DNA from: Bacteroidales bacterium
GTDB taxonomy: Bacteria > Bacteroidota > Bacteroidia > Bacteroidales > VadinHA17
Length of the DNA: 9,597 bases
NCBI GenBank assembly: GCA_003518245.1
Contig: DOZA01000336.1
Coordinates: 1 to 9,597 of the forward strand
Direction of reading: 5' to 3'
Part shown: positions 1 to 7,154 of the stretch, in pieces
Numbering within the stretch: the first letter of the stretch is position 1
Layout of the letters: each line of letters begins with the position of its first letter
Notes under the pieces: generated by a model
The model's database searches: none
What the model was told of the DNA's origin: nothing
Seen by the model: only the letters and a program-made list of their open reading frames with translations
Position numbers and translations under genes: made by a program

Positions 1-688
1 TAAGTATAAGTAATAGAATTGTCAGCAGGGGCATAAAAATACGCAAAACACTAAAAGCTTTATTATTGAGGTACCGGGGCTTCTCTCTAAGCCATTCATT
101 GAAATCACTTATCAGGGCTGCATCGGTGTCACCAATCATCCCATAAGCCCTGAACTCCTGCCTCCACTGTACCAGGCCTGATAATTCCTTTATGGCTTCC
201 TGTCTTTCAGTCATTTTATTACTTAATAACGATGGAGAACTAAGGTATTCAGCCAGAAGATCCTTCCCCCGGCCCGTACATGTCCTGTTAAGATACTGGT
301 ATAAGGAATCATTACCGAAAAGATCAATATCATGTGAAAAATCGTGATGTGGATCTATATATTCACTGCCACCCTTGAAGCAGCTGTAATCATCATCTAA
401 TCCTCTTAATTCATCCTTGTTTATACCCTCAAGGTTTTCATAATATTCTTTTCTGAAACTATAATCCGAGTATTTTTTAAGCAGTACTATGAATATGATC
501 AGCGCTGCCAGAAATGAACCTACAGCAATAACCTGGTTTACTTTCCAGAGTATAACCATTAGTGCTATTCCTGCTATAAAAACGATAAGCCTAGAAAGAG
601 AAAGGTAAAGTAATATCCTCCCTGTTCTATCAGTCAGCTTATTGTATTTATCTACATTCTGCGTATATATGTCTTTTATTTTATCCAT
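1..688 (-). CDS. MutS-related membrane ATPase, N-terminal part (cut by left window edge)
   Basis: The minus-strand frame is open from an ATG at 688 to the window edge, giving 229 visible residues without a stop. Two hydrophobic segments (about residues 33-49 and 52-70) form a membrane hairpin, and a third begins near residue 216. Between them lies a MutS-core-like stretch: DIDLFGNDSLYQYLNRT followed by T-x-x-G-K-x-x-L-A-E-Y-L, then an RQEAIKEL helix. In MutS-family proteins this pattern belongs to the lever/core domain preceding the C-terminal ATPase. Related Bacteroidota proteins lack the mismatch-binding domain and carry transmembrane helices, and the ATPase domain would be expected beyond the left edge. 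The start lies one base after the stop of the upstream gene, so it is probably co-translated. The family's function is unknown to me; canonical mismatch repair is unlikely because of the membrane segments. The Walker motifs are not in view, so the assignment rests on the core motif. Confidence 0.75.
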   Translation of the reverse strand, partial: MDKIKDIYTQNVDKYNKLTDRTGRILLYLSLSRLIVFIAGIALMVILWKVNQVIAVGSFLAALIIFIVLLKKYSDYSFRKEYYENLEGINKDELRGLDDDYSCFKGGSEYIDPHHDFSHDIDLFGNDSLYQYLNRTCTGRGKDLLAEYLSSPSLLSNKMTERQEAIKELSGLVQWRQEFRAYGMIGDTDAALISDFNEWLREKPRYLNNKAFSVLRIFMPLLTILLLIL

Positions 689-689
689 A

Positions 690-1457
690 TCAATCTTTTA
701 CCATGTCAACGGCTTTAACGCCGAATTCTACTCTTTTGCCCCTGTAGTAATTACCACTGTTATCAAACTCCCATGTCCATTCTTCTATTCTCTGGCCATG
801 TGGCAGGTGGATAAACACAAGATCATTACTTTCAATAATCTTATTTTCTGTTCTCAGGTGCTCAATATAATCGGTTATAAGTATTGAGTCAATGTTTTTA
901 AGATACCTGATATGAGCTCTTTGTATAGCCTGCCTTAATTTACTTATTTCCTTTGTTGTCATTTTTGTTTTTCGGGCAAGAAAATCAGCCGGGAGGCTGT
1001 CGAGCTGAGTTAATACATTTATTGAAAAGACCAGTCCGGCATCAAATAAAGGTTCATATAATGGTATCTCAATATTACTTATATCTATATCCCTGGTGTA
1101 TCCGTCCCATATTGCCGACAGCGCACCCCCGGTTAAATCTTCCTCGTATAATTTTACCTTTCTTACACTGCCTGTTATGTGTTTCACCTGGGAAGGGTGC
1201 ATAAGATCCACAAGGTTGATCCTATTGCATTTGTCCTGCACCTCTTCAAGTGGTATATCAAGAAGCCAGCCACTACCAAGGAATGTAACAATATCAGGTT
1301 TATGGCATTCTATCGAATCAAGTATATATTCTCTGCATCTCAGCAGATGAGTATCCCACTGTCCCTTTTCTCTCAGATACCGGTTTATTATCCCCTGCTG
1401 ATCATTTTTATATCCCAGTTTTCTGATCATTTTCTTATATACCCTGACCTCATTCAT
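690..1457 (-). CDS. Uncharacterised class I methyltransferase-like protein
   Basis: This 255-residue soluble protein has no signal peptide. The stretch D55-I-V-T-F-L-G-S-G-W-L-L-D67 resembles the glycine-rich SAM-binding loop (motif I) of Rossmann-fold methyltransferases. It is followed by INLVDLMHP (80-88), where D84 is placed like the acidic residue that binds the ribose of SAM. EEDLTG (105-110), FSINVLTQL (144-152) and SILITDY (191-197) fit later core strands. I recall similar hypothetical proteins in Proteobacteria with an LGxG...D.PL...LVD..H pattern followed by DlTG and NvLSQL. Neither the substrate nor activity can be read from the sequence. The start codon overlaps the end of plsC by 8 bases, and the stop is one base before the MutS-like gene, so all three are probably translationally coupled. 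A link to lipid modification would be guesswork. Confidence 0.75.
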   Translation of the reverse strand: MNEVRVYKKMIRKLGYKNDQQGIINRYLREKGQWDTHLLRCREYILDSIECHKPDIVTFLGSGWLLDIPLEEVQDKCNRINLVDLMHPSQVKHITGSVRKVKLYEEDLTGGALSAIWDGYTRDIDISNIEIPLYEPLFDAGLVFSINVLTQLDSLPADFLARKTKMTTKEISKLRQAIQRAHIRYLKNIDSILITDYIEHLRTENKIIESNDLVFIHLPHGQRIEEWTWEFDNSGNYYRGKRVEFGVKAVDMVKD

Positions 1458-2187
1458 CCTGTCTTAGTTCTTCCAGTGCCCCGGTCATCATTTTCTGCAC
1501 TTCCATGGCCAGCTTGTCCGGGTCATCACTCATGAATTCATCTGTTAGTATTGGTTTAAGGATTTGCATTTTTAGTATATATCCCGAGCTGAAAATAATA
1601 CCTTTCCTGGGCAATACGGCACCTGTTCCGTCTATTATAACCGGTAGTATAGGAGTACCTGTTTCCAGTGCCAGCCTGAAAGCGCCGCTTTTAAACCTTT
1701 TTATTTGTCTGTCGGGCGAGCGTGTGCCTTCCGGGAAGATAAACAATGATTCACCCTTTTTCAGTACTCTCTCCGATTGCTCCATCATCTTTACCACGCT
1801 CTCCTTATTACCTCTTGTAATTGATATATAACCTGCCAGGTGCATTGATTGACCCAGTACAGGCACACGAAAATTTTCAAGCTTTGAAATCCATCTATAA
1901 TCAAGCTTCAGGCATTTGACAACAGGAATATCAAGCAGTGACTGGTGGTTTGAGATTATAACATAATTTGTTCCGGGAACATAGTTCTCCCTGCCTGTAA
2001 TTTTAAGCTTCCACAGGGGGCTTACCCCTATCATTACCCTTCCCTGCCATGACAGCCAGCGATGGACCAGAAAGCTCCCATATCCGAATGGTGCTGCCAT
2101 AAGCCACATAATAATTGTTACAGGGAACATAAGAACTATGAACAACACACTGAAAACCCATGTATATAATGACTTTATAATGTCCAT
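1450..2187 (-). CDS. plsC: 1-acyl-sn-glycerol-3-phosphate acyltransferase (PlsC family)
   Basis: PlsC transfers an acyl chain to the 2-position of lysophosphatidic acid, giving phosphatidic acid at the inner membrane. The 245-residue product has a hydrophobic N-terminal anchor (about residues 8-35), the catalytic NHQSLLD motif (N80-D86, the H-x4-D pair being H81 and D86), a glycerophosphate-binding-type FPEGTRS (151-157), and the usual downstream GTPILPVIIDGT stretch. Length is normal for the family. The ATG at 2187 follows the lplA stop by 5 bases, and the gene overlaps the methyltransferase-like gene by 8 bases. Some homologues acylate other lipids such as ornithine lipids, but the motif set and the conserved-operon setting favour the phospholipid role. 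Confidence 0.92.
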   Translation of the reverse strand: MDIIKSLYTWVFSVLFIVLMFPVTIIMWLMAAPFGYGSFLVHRWLSWQGRVMIGVSPLWKLKITGRENYVPGTNYVIISNHQSLLDIPVVKCLKLDYRWISKLENFRVPVLGQSMHLAGYISITRGNKESVVKMMEQSERVLKKGESLFIFPEGTRSPDRQIKRFKSGAFRLALETGTPILPVIIDGTGAVLPRKGIIFSSGYILKMQILKPILTDEFMSDDPDKLAMEVQKMMTGALEELRQDE

Positions 2188-2192
2188 AAGTG

Positions 2193-3146
2193 CTAACTTA
2201 AGAAATTATATATTAGATATGCACCTGTGAACAAGTTATTTTCTTTCATTATTTCCTCTATATCCTCATAACGATATCTTGTTCCCGGCAGGAATGATTC
2301 AAGCTTTTTCCAACCGGGAGGTCCCGTAAAGTTACATTCCTTTATTATTCCTTTTGACACCTTCAATTCCACCTCAGCATCCTCATCTCCAATCAGGAAT
2401 TTATTTATAAAGGTGAACTTGGGTCCATATGCAAAATTCCATTCCCAGGTAGAAAATTTCTCTTTTTTAATTATATCTATTCTTTTAATATCTTTCTCAC
2501 CAGGGGACCAAAGTTCTGAAAAGTGGTTGCTGGCTGACACATATTCGATCAGCCCTGATTTTAATTCCCGTATATTACTTACGTTCTTCATTTCTCCTTC
2601 AAGATTGCAAACATTTGTGCGGTTCGATTTTACTGACCTGCTTTCAATAACAGCATTACTTACGGACAGGCATTTAGACATCATCTCCAGGTCGGCAGAG
2701 AAAAGGATGGTACCATGATGTAGTACCCTGTTCTTAAATACATGTTCGGCATTGCCTGATATTTTAAATCCGGCTGTTCTTATCTCATTTTTTTCACCGG
2801 CATAGGCCTTCACATCATACTTATTAAAGAACGATATTAAGAGCCGGGTATATTCTTTAAAGTTTAATTGCTTTCCATCAGGGCTGTTACGTATATAAGT
2901 GTAATTAAGATTCCCTTTATCATGATATACTGCCCCTCCTCCCGAAATTCTGCGTATTAACGGTATATTGTTTTCCCTGAGAAATTTTAAGTTTGCCTCT
3001 TCCACCGGATTCTGATGCTTACCAATAATAACAGACCTGTCATTCAAATATACCATGAACACTTCACTGTCAGACTCTCTGAAGAAATATTCTTCTGCTG
3101 CCAGGTTAAACCAGGGGTCAGTAGTACCAGTATCAACTATCAGCAT
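2193..3146 (-). CDS. lplA: Lipoate-protein ligase A
   Basis: LplA activates lipoate with ATP and attaches it to the lysine of lipoyl domains in 2-oxoacid dehydrogenases and glycine cleavage H protein. With the start at 3146 the product has 317 residues. The catalytic domain shows PWFNLAAEEY (11-20), the signature RRISGGGAVYHD (65-76), GFKISGNA (127-134, its lysine placed as the conserved lipoyl-AMP lysine) and HHGT (143-146). A C-terminal accessory domain of the LplA_C type follows from about residue 225. The frame is open back to 3185, but the start at 3146 (MLIVDTG) is preferred: it matches the normal beginning of family members, has a purine-rich GAAAGAAAAAG just upstream, and overlaps the PAP2 gene by only 14 bases rather than 53. 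Confidence 0.92.
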   Translation of the reverse strand: MLIVDTGTTDPWFNLAAEEYFFRESDSEVFMVYLNDRSVIIGKHQNPVEEANLKFLRENNIPLIRRISGGGAVYHDKGNLNYTYIRNSPDGKQLNFKEYTRLLISFFNKYDVKAYAGEKNEIRTAGFKISGNAEHVFKNRVLHHGTILFSADLEMMSKCLSVSNAVIESRSVKSNRTNVCNLEGEMKNVSNIRELKSGLIEYVSASNHFSELWSPGEKDIKRIDIIKKEKFSTWEWNFAYGPKFTFINKFLIGDEDAEVELKVSKGIIKECNFTGPPGWKKLESFLPGTRYRYEDIEEIMKENNLFTGAYLIYNFLS

Positions 3147-3732
3147 TGCTTTTTCTTTCAGTTCTGAAAAAATTGGTGTTTTCAACTATTTTTTCATCGA
3201 AGAGCCGGTATAAAGACAGGAAGGCATATCCCAGCAGGGCACCCAGCAGAGCTCCGCATATAATGTCACCGGGGTAATGCACACCAAGGTATACCCTGCT
3301 GTACGAGACCAGAGCAGCCCAGAAAAGTATTACTATTGTGAACCACCTTTTTTTTAAGAGTCCCAGGCTGAGCACAGCAGCAGCAAAAGAATTGGCAGCA
3401 TGCGATGAGACGAATCCATACATATCCCCACACCTGTTATTCACGGTATGCACCAGGCTTTCAAGTGAGGGTTCATGACATGGCCTCAATCGCTGGAAAA
3501 CTTCTTTAAAGGCATGAGCAGAAAGCTGGTCAGAGGCTGTAATCGTAAGTATTATAATGGGCACAATGATTAGCATTGATCGTTTGTACCTTATGCCAAT
3601 CATAACCAGTATAATAAGATATAGGGGCACCCATGTCAGTTTTGCGCTTACAAGTGCCATAAATCCATCCCACCAATCTGAATGAAATGAATTAAGAAAA
3701 AGAAAGATCTCCTGGTCAATCTGCTCCACCAT
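3133..3732 (-). CDS. PAP2-family membrane phosphatase
   Basis: An integral membrane phosphatase of 199 residues with about five hydrophobic segments. All three acid-phosphatase motifs are visible: K76-x6-R83-P84, a second motif with SSHAANS (S109-S115, histidine H111, where the usual PSGH reads SSHA), and S145-R146-x5-H152-x3-D156. Such enzymes dephosphorylate undecaprenyl diphosphate, phosphatidic acid or phosphatidylglycerophosphate, or lipid A phosphates. The active site is expected on the periplasmic side. The substrate cannot be fixed from sequence; plsC two genes downstream makes a phospholipid substrate plausible but unproven. The gene starts 15 bases after the obg stop and its end overlaps lplA by 14 bases. 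Confidence 0.88.
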   Translation of the reverse strand: MVEQIDQEIFLFLNSFHSDWWDGFMALVSAKLTWVPLYLIILVMIGIRYKRSMLIIVPIIILTITASDQLSAHAFKEVFQRLRPCHEPSLESLVHTVNNRCGDMYGFVSSHAANSFAAAVLSLGLLKKRWFTIVILFWAALVSYSRVYLGVHYPGDIICGALLGALLGYAFLSLYRLFDEKIVENTNFFRTERKSNADS

Positions 3733-3747
3733 AATATTAACTATAGA

Positions 3748-4734
3748 TTATTCATTCAGTTTTTTCCACAGGATATCTTTCAGGCCATCTATGCCTGATC
3801 CGGAAACCGAAGAAATAAATATATAAGGTGTATATTCTATCTCCTTTTGCAACTCTTCCTTGAGTTCATCATCCAGCAGGTCTGCTTTTGTTATGGCCAG
3901 CACCCTGCTTTTATCAAGAAGATCCCGGTTGTATTTTTCCAGTTCGTTAATCAAAACCCTGTATTCATCCATTATATCCTTGCTGTCGGCAGGGACCAGG
4001 AACAAAAGCACAGAGTTTCTTTCAATATGTCTCAGAAACCTGATGCCCAATCCTTTACCTTCATGAGCACCTTCTATTATCCCTGGAATATCTGCCATAA
4101 CGAAGGATTTGTAATCCCTGTAGGCTACTATTCCAAGGTTTGGAACGAGAGTAGTAAAAGGATAATCTGCAATCTTTGGCCTGGCAGCAGAGACTACGCT
4201 TAAAAGTGTTGATTTGCCTGCATTTGGCAATCCTACCAGCCCGACATCAGCCAGCACTTTAAGTTCGAGTATAAACCAGTCTTCCTTTTCCGGCTCACCG
4301 GGCTGGGCAAACCTGGGAGTCTGTCGCACCGCTGTCTTAAAATGGACATTACCAAGTCCTCCCCTTCCTCCTTTCAGGAGTATTTTTTCTTCACCATCAG
4401 CCGTAATCTCAAGTATCTTTTCTCCTGTTTCAGCATGCCTTGCTATAGTACCCAGTGGAACATCAAGATATATATCCTCTCCTTCTGCGCCCGTTTTCAT
4501 GGATGATGAGCCGGGTTTTCCATTACCTGCAAATATATGTTTCCTGTATTTAAGGTGTATAAGAGTCCATAATTGCTTACTCCCCCTGAGAATAATATGA
4601 CCCCCTCGTCCTCCATCTCCTCCGTCAGGTCCTCCCTTGGGTACATATTTCTCCCTGCGGAGGTGAGCCGAGCCACTTCCTCCCCTGCCCGAACGGCAGA
4701 AAATTTTTGTATAATCAACAAAATTACTCTCCAA
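3748..4734 (-). CDS. obg: GTPase Obg (ribosome assembly GTPase)
   Basis: Obg binds the large ribosomal subunit precursor and links its maturation to GTP and ppGpp levels. The 328-residue protein has the glycine-rich Obg fold (about residues 4-160, with repeated GGxGG turns such as [11 protein letters not shown]) followed by a G domain: G1 GLPNAGKST (168-176), switch I around DYPFTTL (190-196), G3 DIPG (215-218), G4 TKAD (282-285) and G5 SSVSG. There is no C-terminal OCT domain, which I consider usual for Bacteroidota. The start is TTG: the same frame carries the adk stop TAG only two codons upstream, and the next Met is residue 79, inside the Obg fold. Residues ESNFVDY right after the start match how family members begin. 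adk lies 6 bases upstream. Confidence 0.95.
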   Translation of the reverse strand: MESNFVDYTKIFCRSGRGGSGSAHLRREKYVPKGGPDGGDGGRGGHIILRGSKQLWTLIHLKYRKHIFAGNGKPGSSSMKTGAEGEDIYLDVPLGTIARHAETGEKILEITADGEEKILLKGGRGGLGNVHFKTAVRQTPRFAQPGEPEKEDWFILELKVLADVGLVGLPNAGKSTLLSVVSAARPKIADYPFTTLVPNLGIVAYRDYKSFVMADIPGIIEGAHEGKGLGIRFLRHIERNSVLLFLVPADSKDIMDEYRVLINELEKYNRDLLDKSRVLAITKADLLDDELKEELQKEIEYTPYIFISSVSGSGIDGLKDILWKKLNE

Positions 4735-4740
4735 TATATT

Positions 4741-5319
4741 CTAATTAATACAATCAGCCAGAGCCTTACTCAGGCGATTGAAGATTTCCTCAATATCACC
4801 CATGCCATTAACTGGCAAATACTTGTTTTCTTTCTTATAGTACGATATAACCGGTTCTGTTTTTTCCTTATATACTTTAATCCTGTTCTCAATGATATCC
4901 ACATCCTTATCATCAGCCCTGCCTGATATTTCAGCCCTTCGTACCAGCCTGTTGACTAATTCCTTATGCTCAACCTCAAGCATCAGCATCTTACTTATTG
5001 ATGTATTCTTTACGGCAAGTGTATTATCAAGTGCCCTGGCCTGATCAACTGTTCTCGGAAAACCGTCAAAAATAAATCCTTCGGAGCCAGGGTTTGAATC
5101 TACCCTTTCGGCTATCATCTGTATCACTACATCGTCAGGTACAAGTTCACCCCTCTGCATTATTCCCTCTACTTTCTTCCCCAGTTCAGTTTGCGCAGCC
5201 ACCTCATCCCTGAGCATGTCGCCTGTTGAGAGATGGATAAGGTTGAATTCTGATGCCAGTTTAACCGACTGTGTTCCTTTGCCTGATCCCGGAGGGCCAA
5301 AAATTAAAAAATTAGTCAT
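4741..5319 (-). CDS. adk: Adenylate kinase (short form)
   Basis: Adenylate kinase converts ATP and AMP to two ADP in the cytoplasm. The 192-residue protein has the P-loop GPPGSGKGTQ (8-17), the AMP-binding STGDMLR (31-37) and DGFPRT (85-90), and the lid region RRAEISGRADD (127-137). The lid is short and lacks the four-cysteine zinc site and the long lid insertion of enzymes such as that of E. coli, so it is a short-type enzyme. The start at 5319 is the only reasonable ATG before the P-loop. It lies between hpt (19 bases upstream) and obg (6 bases downstream); hpt-adk-obg is a recurring order in Bacteroidota and joins purine salvage with adenylate balance and a GTPase. Confidence 0.96.
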   Translation of the reverse strand: MTNFLIFGPPGSGKGTQSVKLASEFNLIHLSTGDMLRDEVAAQTELGKKVEGIMQRGELVPDDVVIQMIAERVDSNPGSEGFIFDGFPRTVDQARALDNTLAVKNTSISKMLMLEVEHKELVNRLVRRAEISGRADDKDVDIIENRIKVYKEKTEPVISYYKKENKYLPVNGMGDIEEIFNRLSKALADCIN

Positions 5320-5338
5320 ATCTGTTAGTTTTTTTCAA

Positions 5339-5884
5339 TTAAGTCTGATCTTTAACAATCCTGTATAACGACCTCAGGTTGCGTCCGTAACCATCAATAT
5401 CAAGGCCATAGCCAATAACAAAGTCATTGGGTATCTCAAAACCCAGGTAATCTATTTTGTGAGAACCCGTATACACATCTGGTTTCATAAACAGTGCAGC
5501 TACCTTAATCTCTTCAGCCCCTTTATTATATAAATCTTCAATAATGCCATCCAGGGTTCTGCCTGTATCAATTATATCTTCAATAATTATCAGTGTTTTA
5601 TTGGCCAGCTCTTCGTCCAGCCCAATCAGTCTCCTTACTTCACCGGTTGATTTGACCCCATTATATGATGATAATTTGATGAACGATAATCTAAGATCCA
5701 AACTTATATTTCTCAGCAGGTCAGCAGTAAAAACATAGGCACCATTAAGTATGCTGAGGAATAAAATATCCCTATCCCTGTTCTCCTTTTCTATCTGCTG
5801 TCCCAGTTCTTTTACTTTTTCAAGTATTGTTTTATCATCTATAGATAATTCAAATACCCTGTTATTAATTTTTATTTTATTCAT
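5339..5884 (-). CDS. hpt: Hypoxanthine phosphoribosyltransferase
   Basis: Hpt makes IMP or GMP from hypoxanthine or guanine and PRPP in purine salvage. The 181-residue product shows the PRPP-binding loop LIIIEDIIDTGRT (98-110, acidic pair E102-D103), an upstream LSILNGAY turn (43-50), the flexible-loop region around LSSYNG (71-76), and a C-terminal purine-site region with NDFVIGYGLD, typical of the family. The ATG at 5884 is chosen over a TTG at 5908 that would add eight residues (NTSSDQP-type) with no family resemblance. No Shine-Dalgarno is visible. It is the first gene of the minus-strand run and is divergent from purE, another purine gene, across a 93-base region. Confidence 0.95.
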   Translation of the reverse strand: MNKIKINNRVFELSIDDKTILEKVKELGQQIEKENRDRDILFLSILNGAYVFTADLLRNISLDLRLSFIKLSSYNGVKSTGEVRRLIGLDEELANKTLIIIEDIIDTGRTLDGIIEDLYNKGAEEIKVAALFMKPDVYTGSHKIDYLGFEIPNDFVIGYGLDIDGYGRNLRSLYRIVKDQT

Positions 5885-5977
5885 AGGCTGGTCTGATGAC
5901 GTATTCAAGTATTGATGCGAAAATATAAAATATATACCTTATTTTTGTTGCAAACAAAAAATAAAAAACTGCAAAAA
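5885..5977. promoter_or_regulatory. Divergent hpt/purE promoter region
   Basis: This 93-base A+T-rich region separates the starts of hpt (minus) and purE (plus), so both promoters probably lie here. For purE, TATTTTTG at 5940-5947 matches the Bacteroidota -7 consensus TAnnTTTG and would give a leader of about 25 bases; no TTTG stands at the usual spacing upstream. For hpt only weak TATATTTT-like boxes are seen on the minus strand. I see no PurR-type operator or riboswitch fold. Confidence 0.4.
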
Positions 5978-6484
5978 ATGAAGCCAAGAGTAAGTATTAT
6001 TATGGGTAGCACATCCGATCTTCCCGTAATGGAGAAAGCAGCAGCTTTGCTTAATGATTTTAAAATACCTTTTGAGATACATGCACTGTCGGCTCATCGC
6101 ACACCTGCTGAAGTTGAAAAATTTGCCAGGGAAGCATCAGGCAGGGGCATAGAGGTAATCATTGCAGCTGCAGGTATGGCAGCGCACCTCCCGGGTGTTA
6201 TAGCAGCAATGACCACACTTCCCGTGATAGGTGTACCGATTAGAGCCTCCCTCGAAGGCCTTGACGCACTGCTTTCAATCGTACAGATGCCCACGGGTAT
6301 ACCCGTGGCAACAGTAGGGATAAATGCTGCACAAAATGCCGGTATCCTGGCTGCCCAGATCATAGCTACCGCCGACAAGAATGTTCGGAGTGAACTGCGA
6401 AAGTTCAAGGATAACCTCAAGGACAAGATTGTCAGGGCTAACCAGGAGCTGGAAGAGGTTAAGTATGAATATAAGACGAATTGA
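5978..6484 (+). CDS. purE: N5-carboxyaminoimidazole ribonucleotide mutase (PurE)
   Basis: PurE moves the carboxyl group of N5-CAIR to give CAIR in de novo purine synthesis, usually with PurK, which is not in this window. The 168-residue product shows GSTSDLPVM (10-18), the active-site SAHRTP (38-43, with H40), [11 protein letters not shown] (63-73), GVPI and the C-terminal [19 protein letters not shown]. Length is typical of the bacterial class I enzyme. The frame is open back to a TTG at 5912, but those 22 residues are K/Q-rich, unrelated to the family and overlap the likely promoter, so the ATG at 5978 is chosen. It is the only complete plus-strand gene, and faces the propeller pseudogenes. 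Confidence 0.95.
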   Translation: MKPRVSIIMGSTSDLPVMEKAAALLNDFKIPFEIHALSAHRTPAEVEKFAREASGRGIEVIIAAAGMAAHLPGVIAAMTTLPVIGVPIRASLEGLDALLSIVQMPTGIPVATVGINAAQNAGILAAQIIATADKNVRSELRKFKDNLKDKIVRANQELEEVKYEYKTN

Positions 6485-6659
6485 TTATTGTTGATGGGTT
6501 GAGAGGTGAGTTTCTCTATTCTCCTCTCAGTACTCACATCCCAAGTATTCGGCATTTTCGCACTGCTCGTTTCGATATTCATCATTCCCCACCCCAGCTG
6601 TAACCGGGGCTATTATTCTTAAAGCCCTCCGGCTTAAAAAAATCTGTATTCTTCATTCT
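6485..6659. other. Intergenic region between convergent purE and propeller pseudogene, with weak stem-loops
   Basis: No gene is seen. Two mutually exclusive stems can form after purE: TGAGAGG (6500-6506) with CCTCTCA (6523-6529), and GTGAGT (6506-6511) with ACTCAC (6532-6537). A further imperfect hairpin pairs CCGGGGCT (6604-6611) with AGCCCTCCGG (6623-6632). None is followed by a T tract on its coding strand, so they are at best weak terminators between convergent transcripts. Confidence 0.3.
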
Positions 6660-6982
6660 TCAATCAATCTGGATTTTATCCTTAAGCGAAAAAACAAATA
6701 TCACCGGATTACTGTTTACATCAATCTTGTCATCTAGTTCCTCCAATCGTTTTCTCTGGCCAGCGTCCAGTTCATTTTCTTTTAGCTTTTCAGCAATCTT
6801 TACTTTCAGGTCAGAAGCCTGTTGTGCGAAGACTATTCTGTTACCTGTAATGAAATAGTATTTTGCATTAAAAGATCTATGAAATATGGTGGGCCCTCTT
6901 GCATATCTCCTCCCCCGGAACATGATAACAGCATACCGCAAAACAGTGGAATAATGATTCTTTGTATTAAGGATTTTTTTAT
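6660..6982 (-). pseudogene. 6-bladed beta-propeller lipoprotein remnant: signal peptide joined to C-terminus
   Basis: Two pieces of a propeller lipoprotein gene lie in different frames. The 5' piece (6982-6833) reads IKKSLIQR, a hydrophobic stretch and a lipobox LLSC with the cysteine codon at 6922-6920, followed by SGGGD and later a TAG. Its expected start codon is ATA, not ATG. The 3' piece (from about 6878 down to 6660) reads RSFNAKYYF and then the tail helix QASDLKVKIAEKL, identical over 13 residues to the propeller gene at 8580-9597, and ends with NSNPVIFVFSLKDKI. The six propeller blades between these parts (roughly 250-300 codons, judged from the paralogue) are missing. The joint lies between about 6920 and 6878. 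This is a non-functional gene produced by deletion or recombination. An open frame spans 6941-6660, but its first 20 codons are only the signal region in the wrong frame. Confidence 0.8.
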
Positions 6983-7154
6983 TTAAAATTCAATTTTGTC
7001 CTTCAGGGTAAAAATAAACACCTGTTCCGCCAATGCGTCTTTTATCAACAATCCCAAAAATATCATCAAACCAGAAGTAGAGGCGTAAATTTTTGCAAAT
7101 GAAATGCAAATCTACACCCCGGGCTGGTCTGTCCTTGTCTATCTGTATCAGTGC
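6983..7154 (-). pseudogene. Second 6-bladed beta-propeller remnant, truncated 5' and lacking the tail helix
   Basis: Reading leftwards from about 7154, the frame gives ALIQIDKDRPARG and then FDDIFGIVDKR (down to 7038). These align with LAIIDKNKFRG and YDDMYGIIDKR of the propeller gene at 8580-9597. A few codons later a shifted frame reads VFIFTLKDKIEF and stops at TAA (6985-6983), matching that gene's VIFIFSLKDKIDL end. About 65-70 codons, including the whole tail helix, are lost between the two, with a frame change. The 5' part of the gene is absent: homology begins inside the last codons of the ATPase gene (stop at 7148). An open frame 7172-6990 exists here but is not a real gene. Confidence 0.7.

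Noticed and set aside
642..5738. Several plus-strand open frames of 64-128 codons opposite the housekeeping genes
   Set aside because: They lie antisense to well-supported genes, have low-complexity or serine-rich translations and resemble no family.
6094..6585. Minus-strand open frame of 163 codons opposite purE
   Set aside because: purE on the other strand has all its active-site motifs; the antisense translation is a shadow.
6604..6640. Rho-independent terminator with AAGCC/GGCTT hairpin and an A/T run
   Set aside because: The A run follows the stem on the plus strand and the T run precedes it on the minus strand, so neither orientation gives a stem followed by U residues.
6660..6941. 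A 93-residue small protein gene
   Set aside because: Its first 20 codons are the lipoprotein signal region read in the wrong frame, and the remainder is a propeller C-terminus, so it is a pseudogene fragment.
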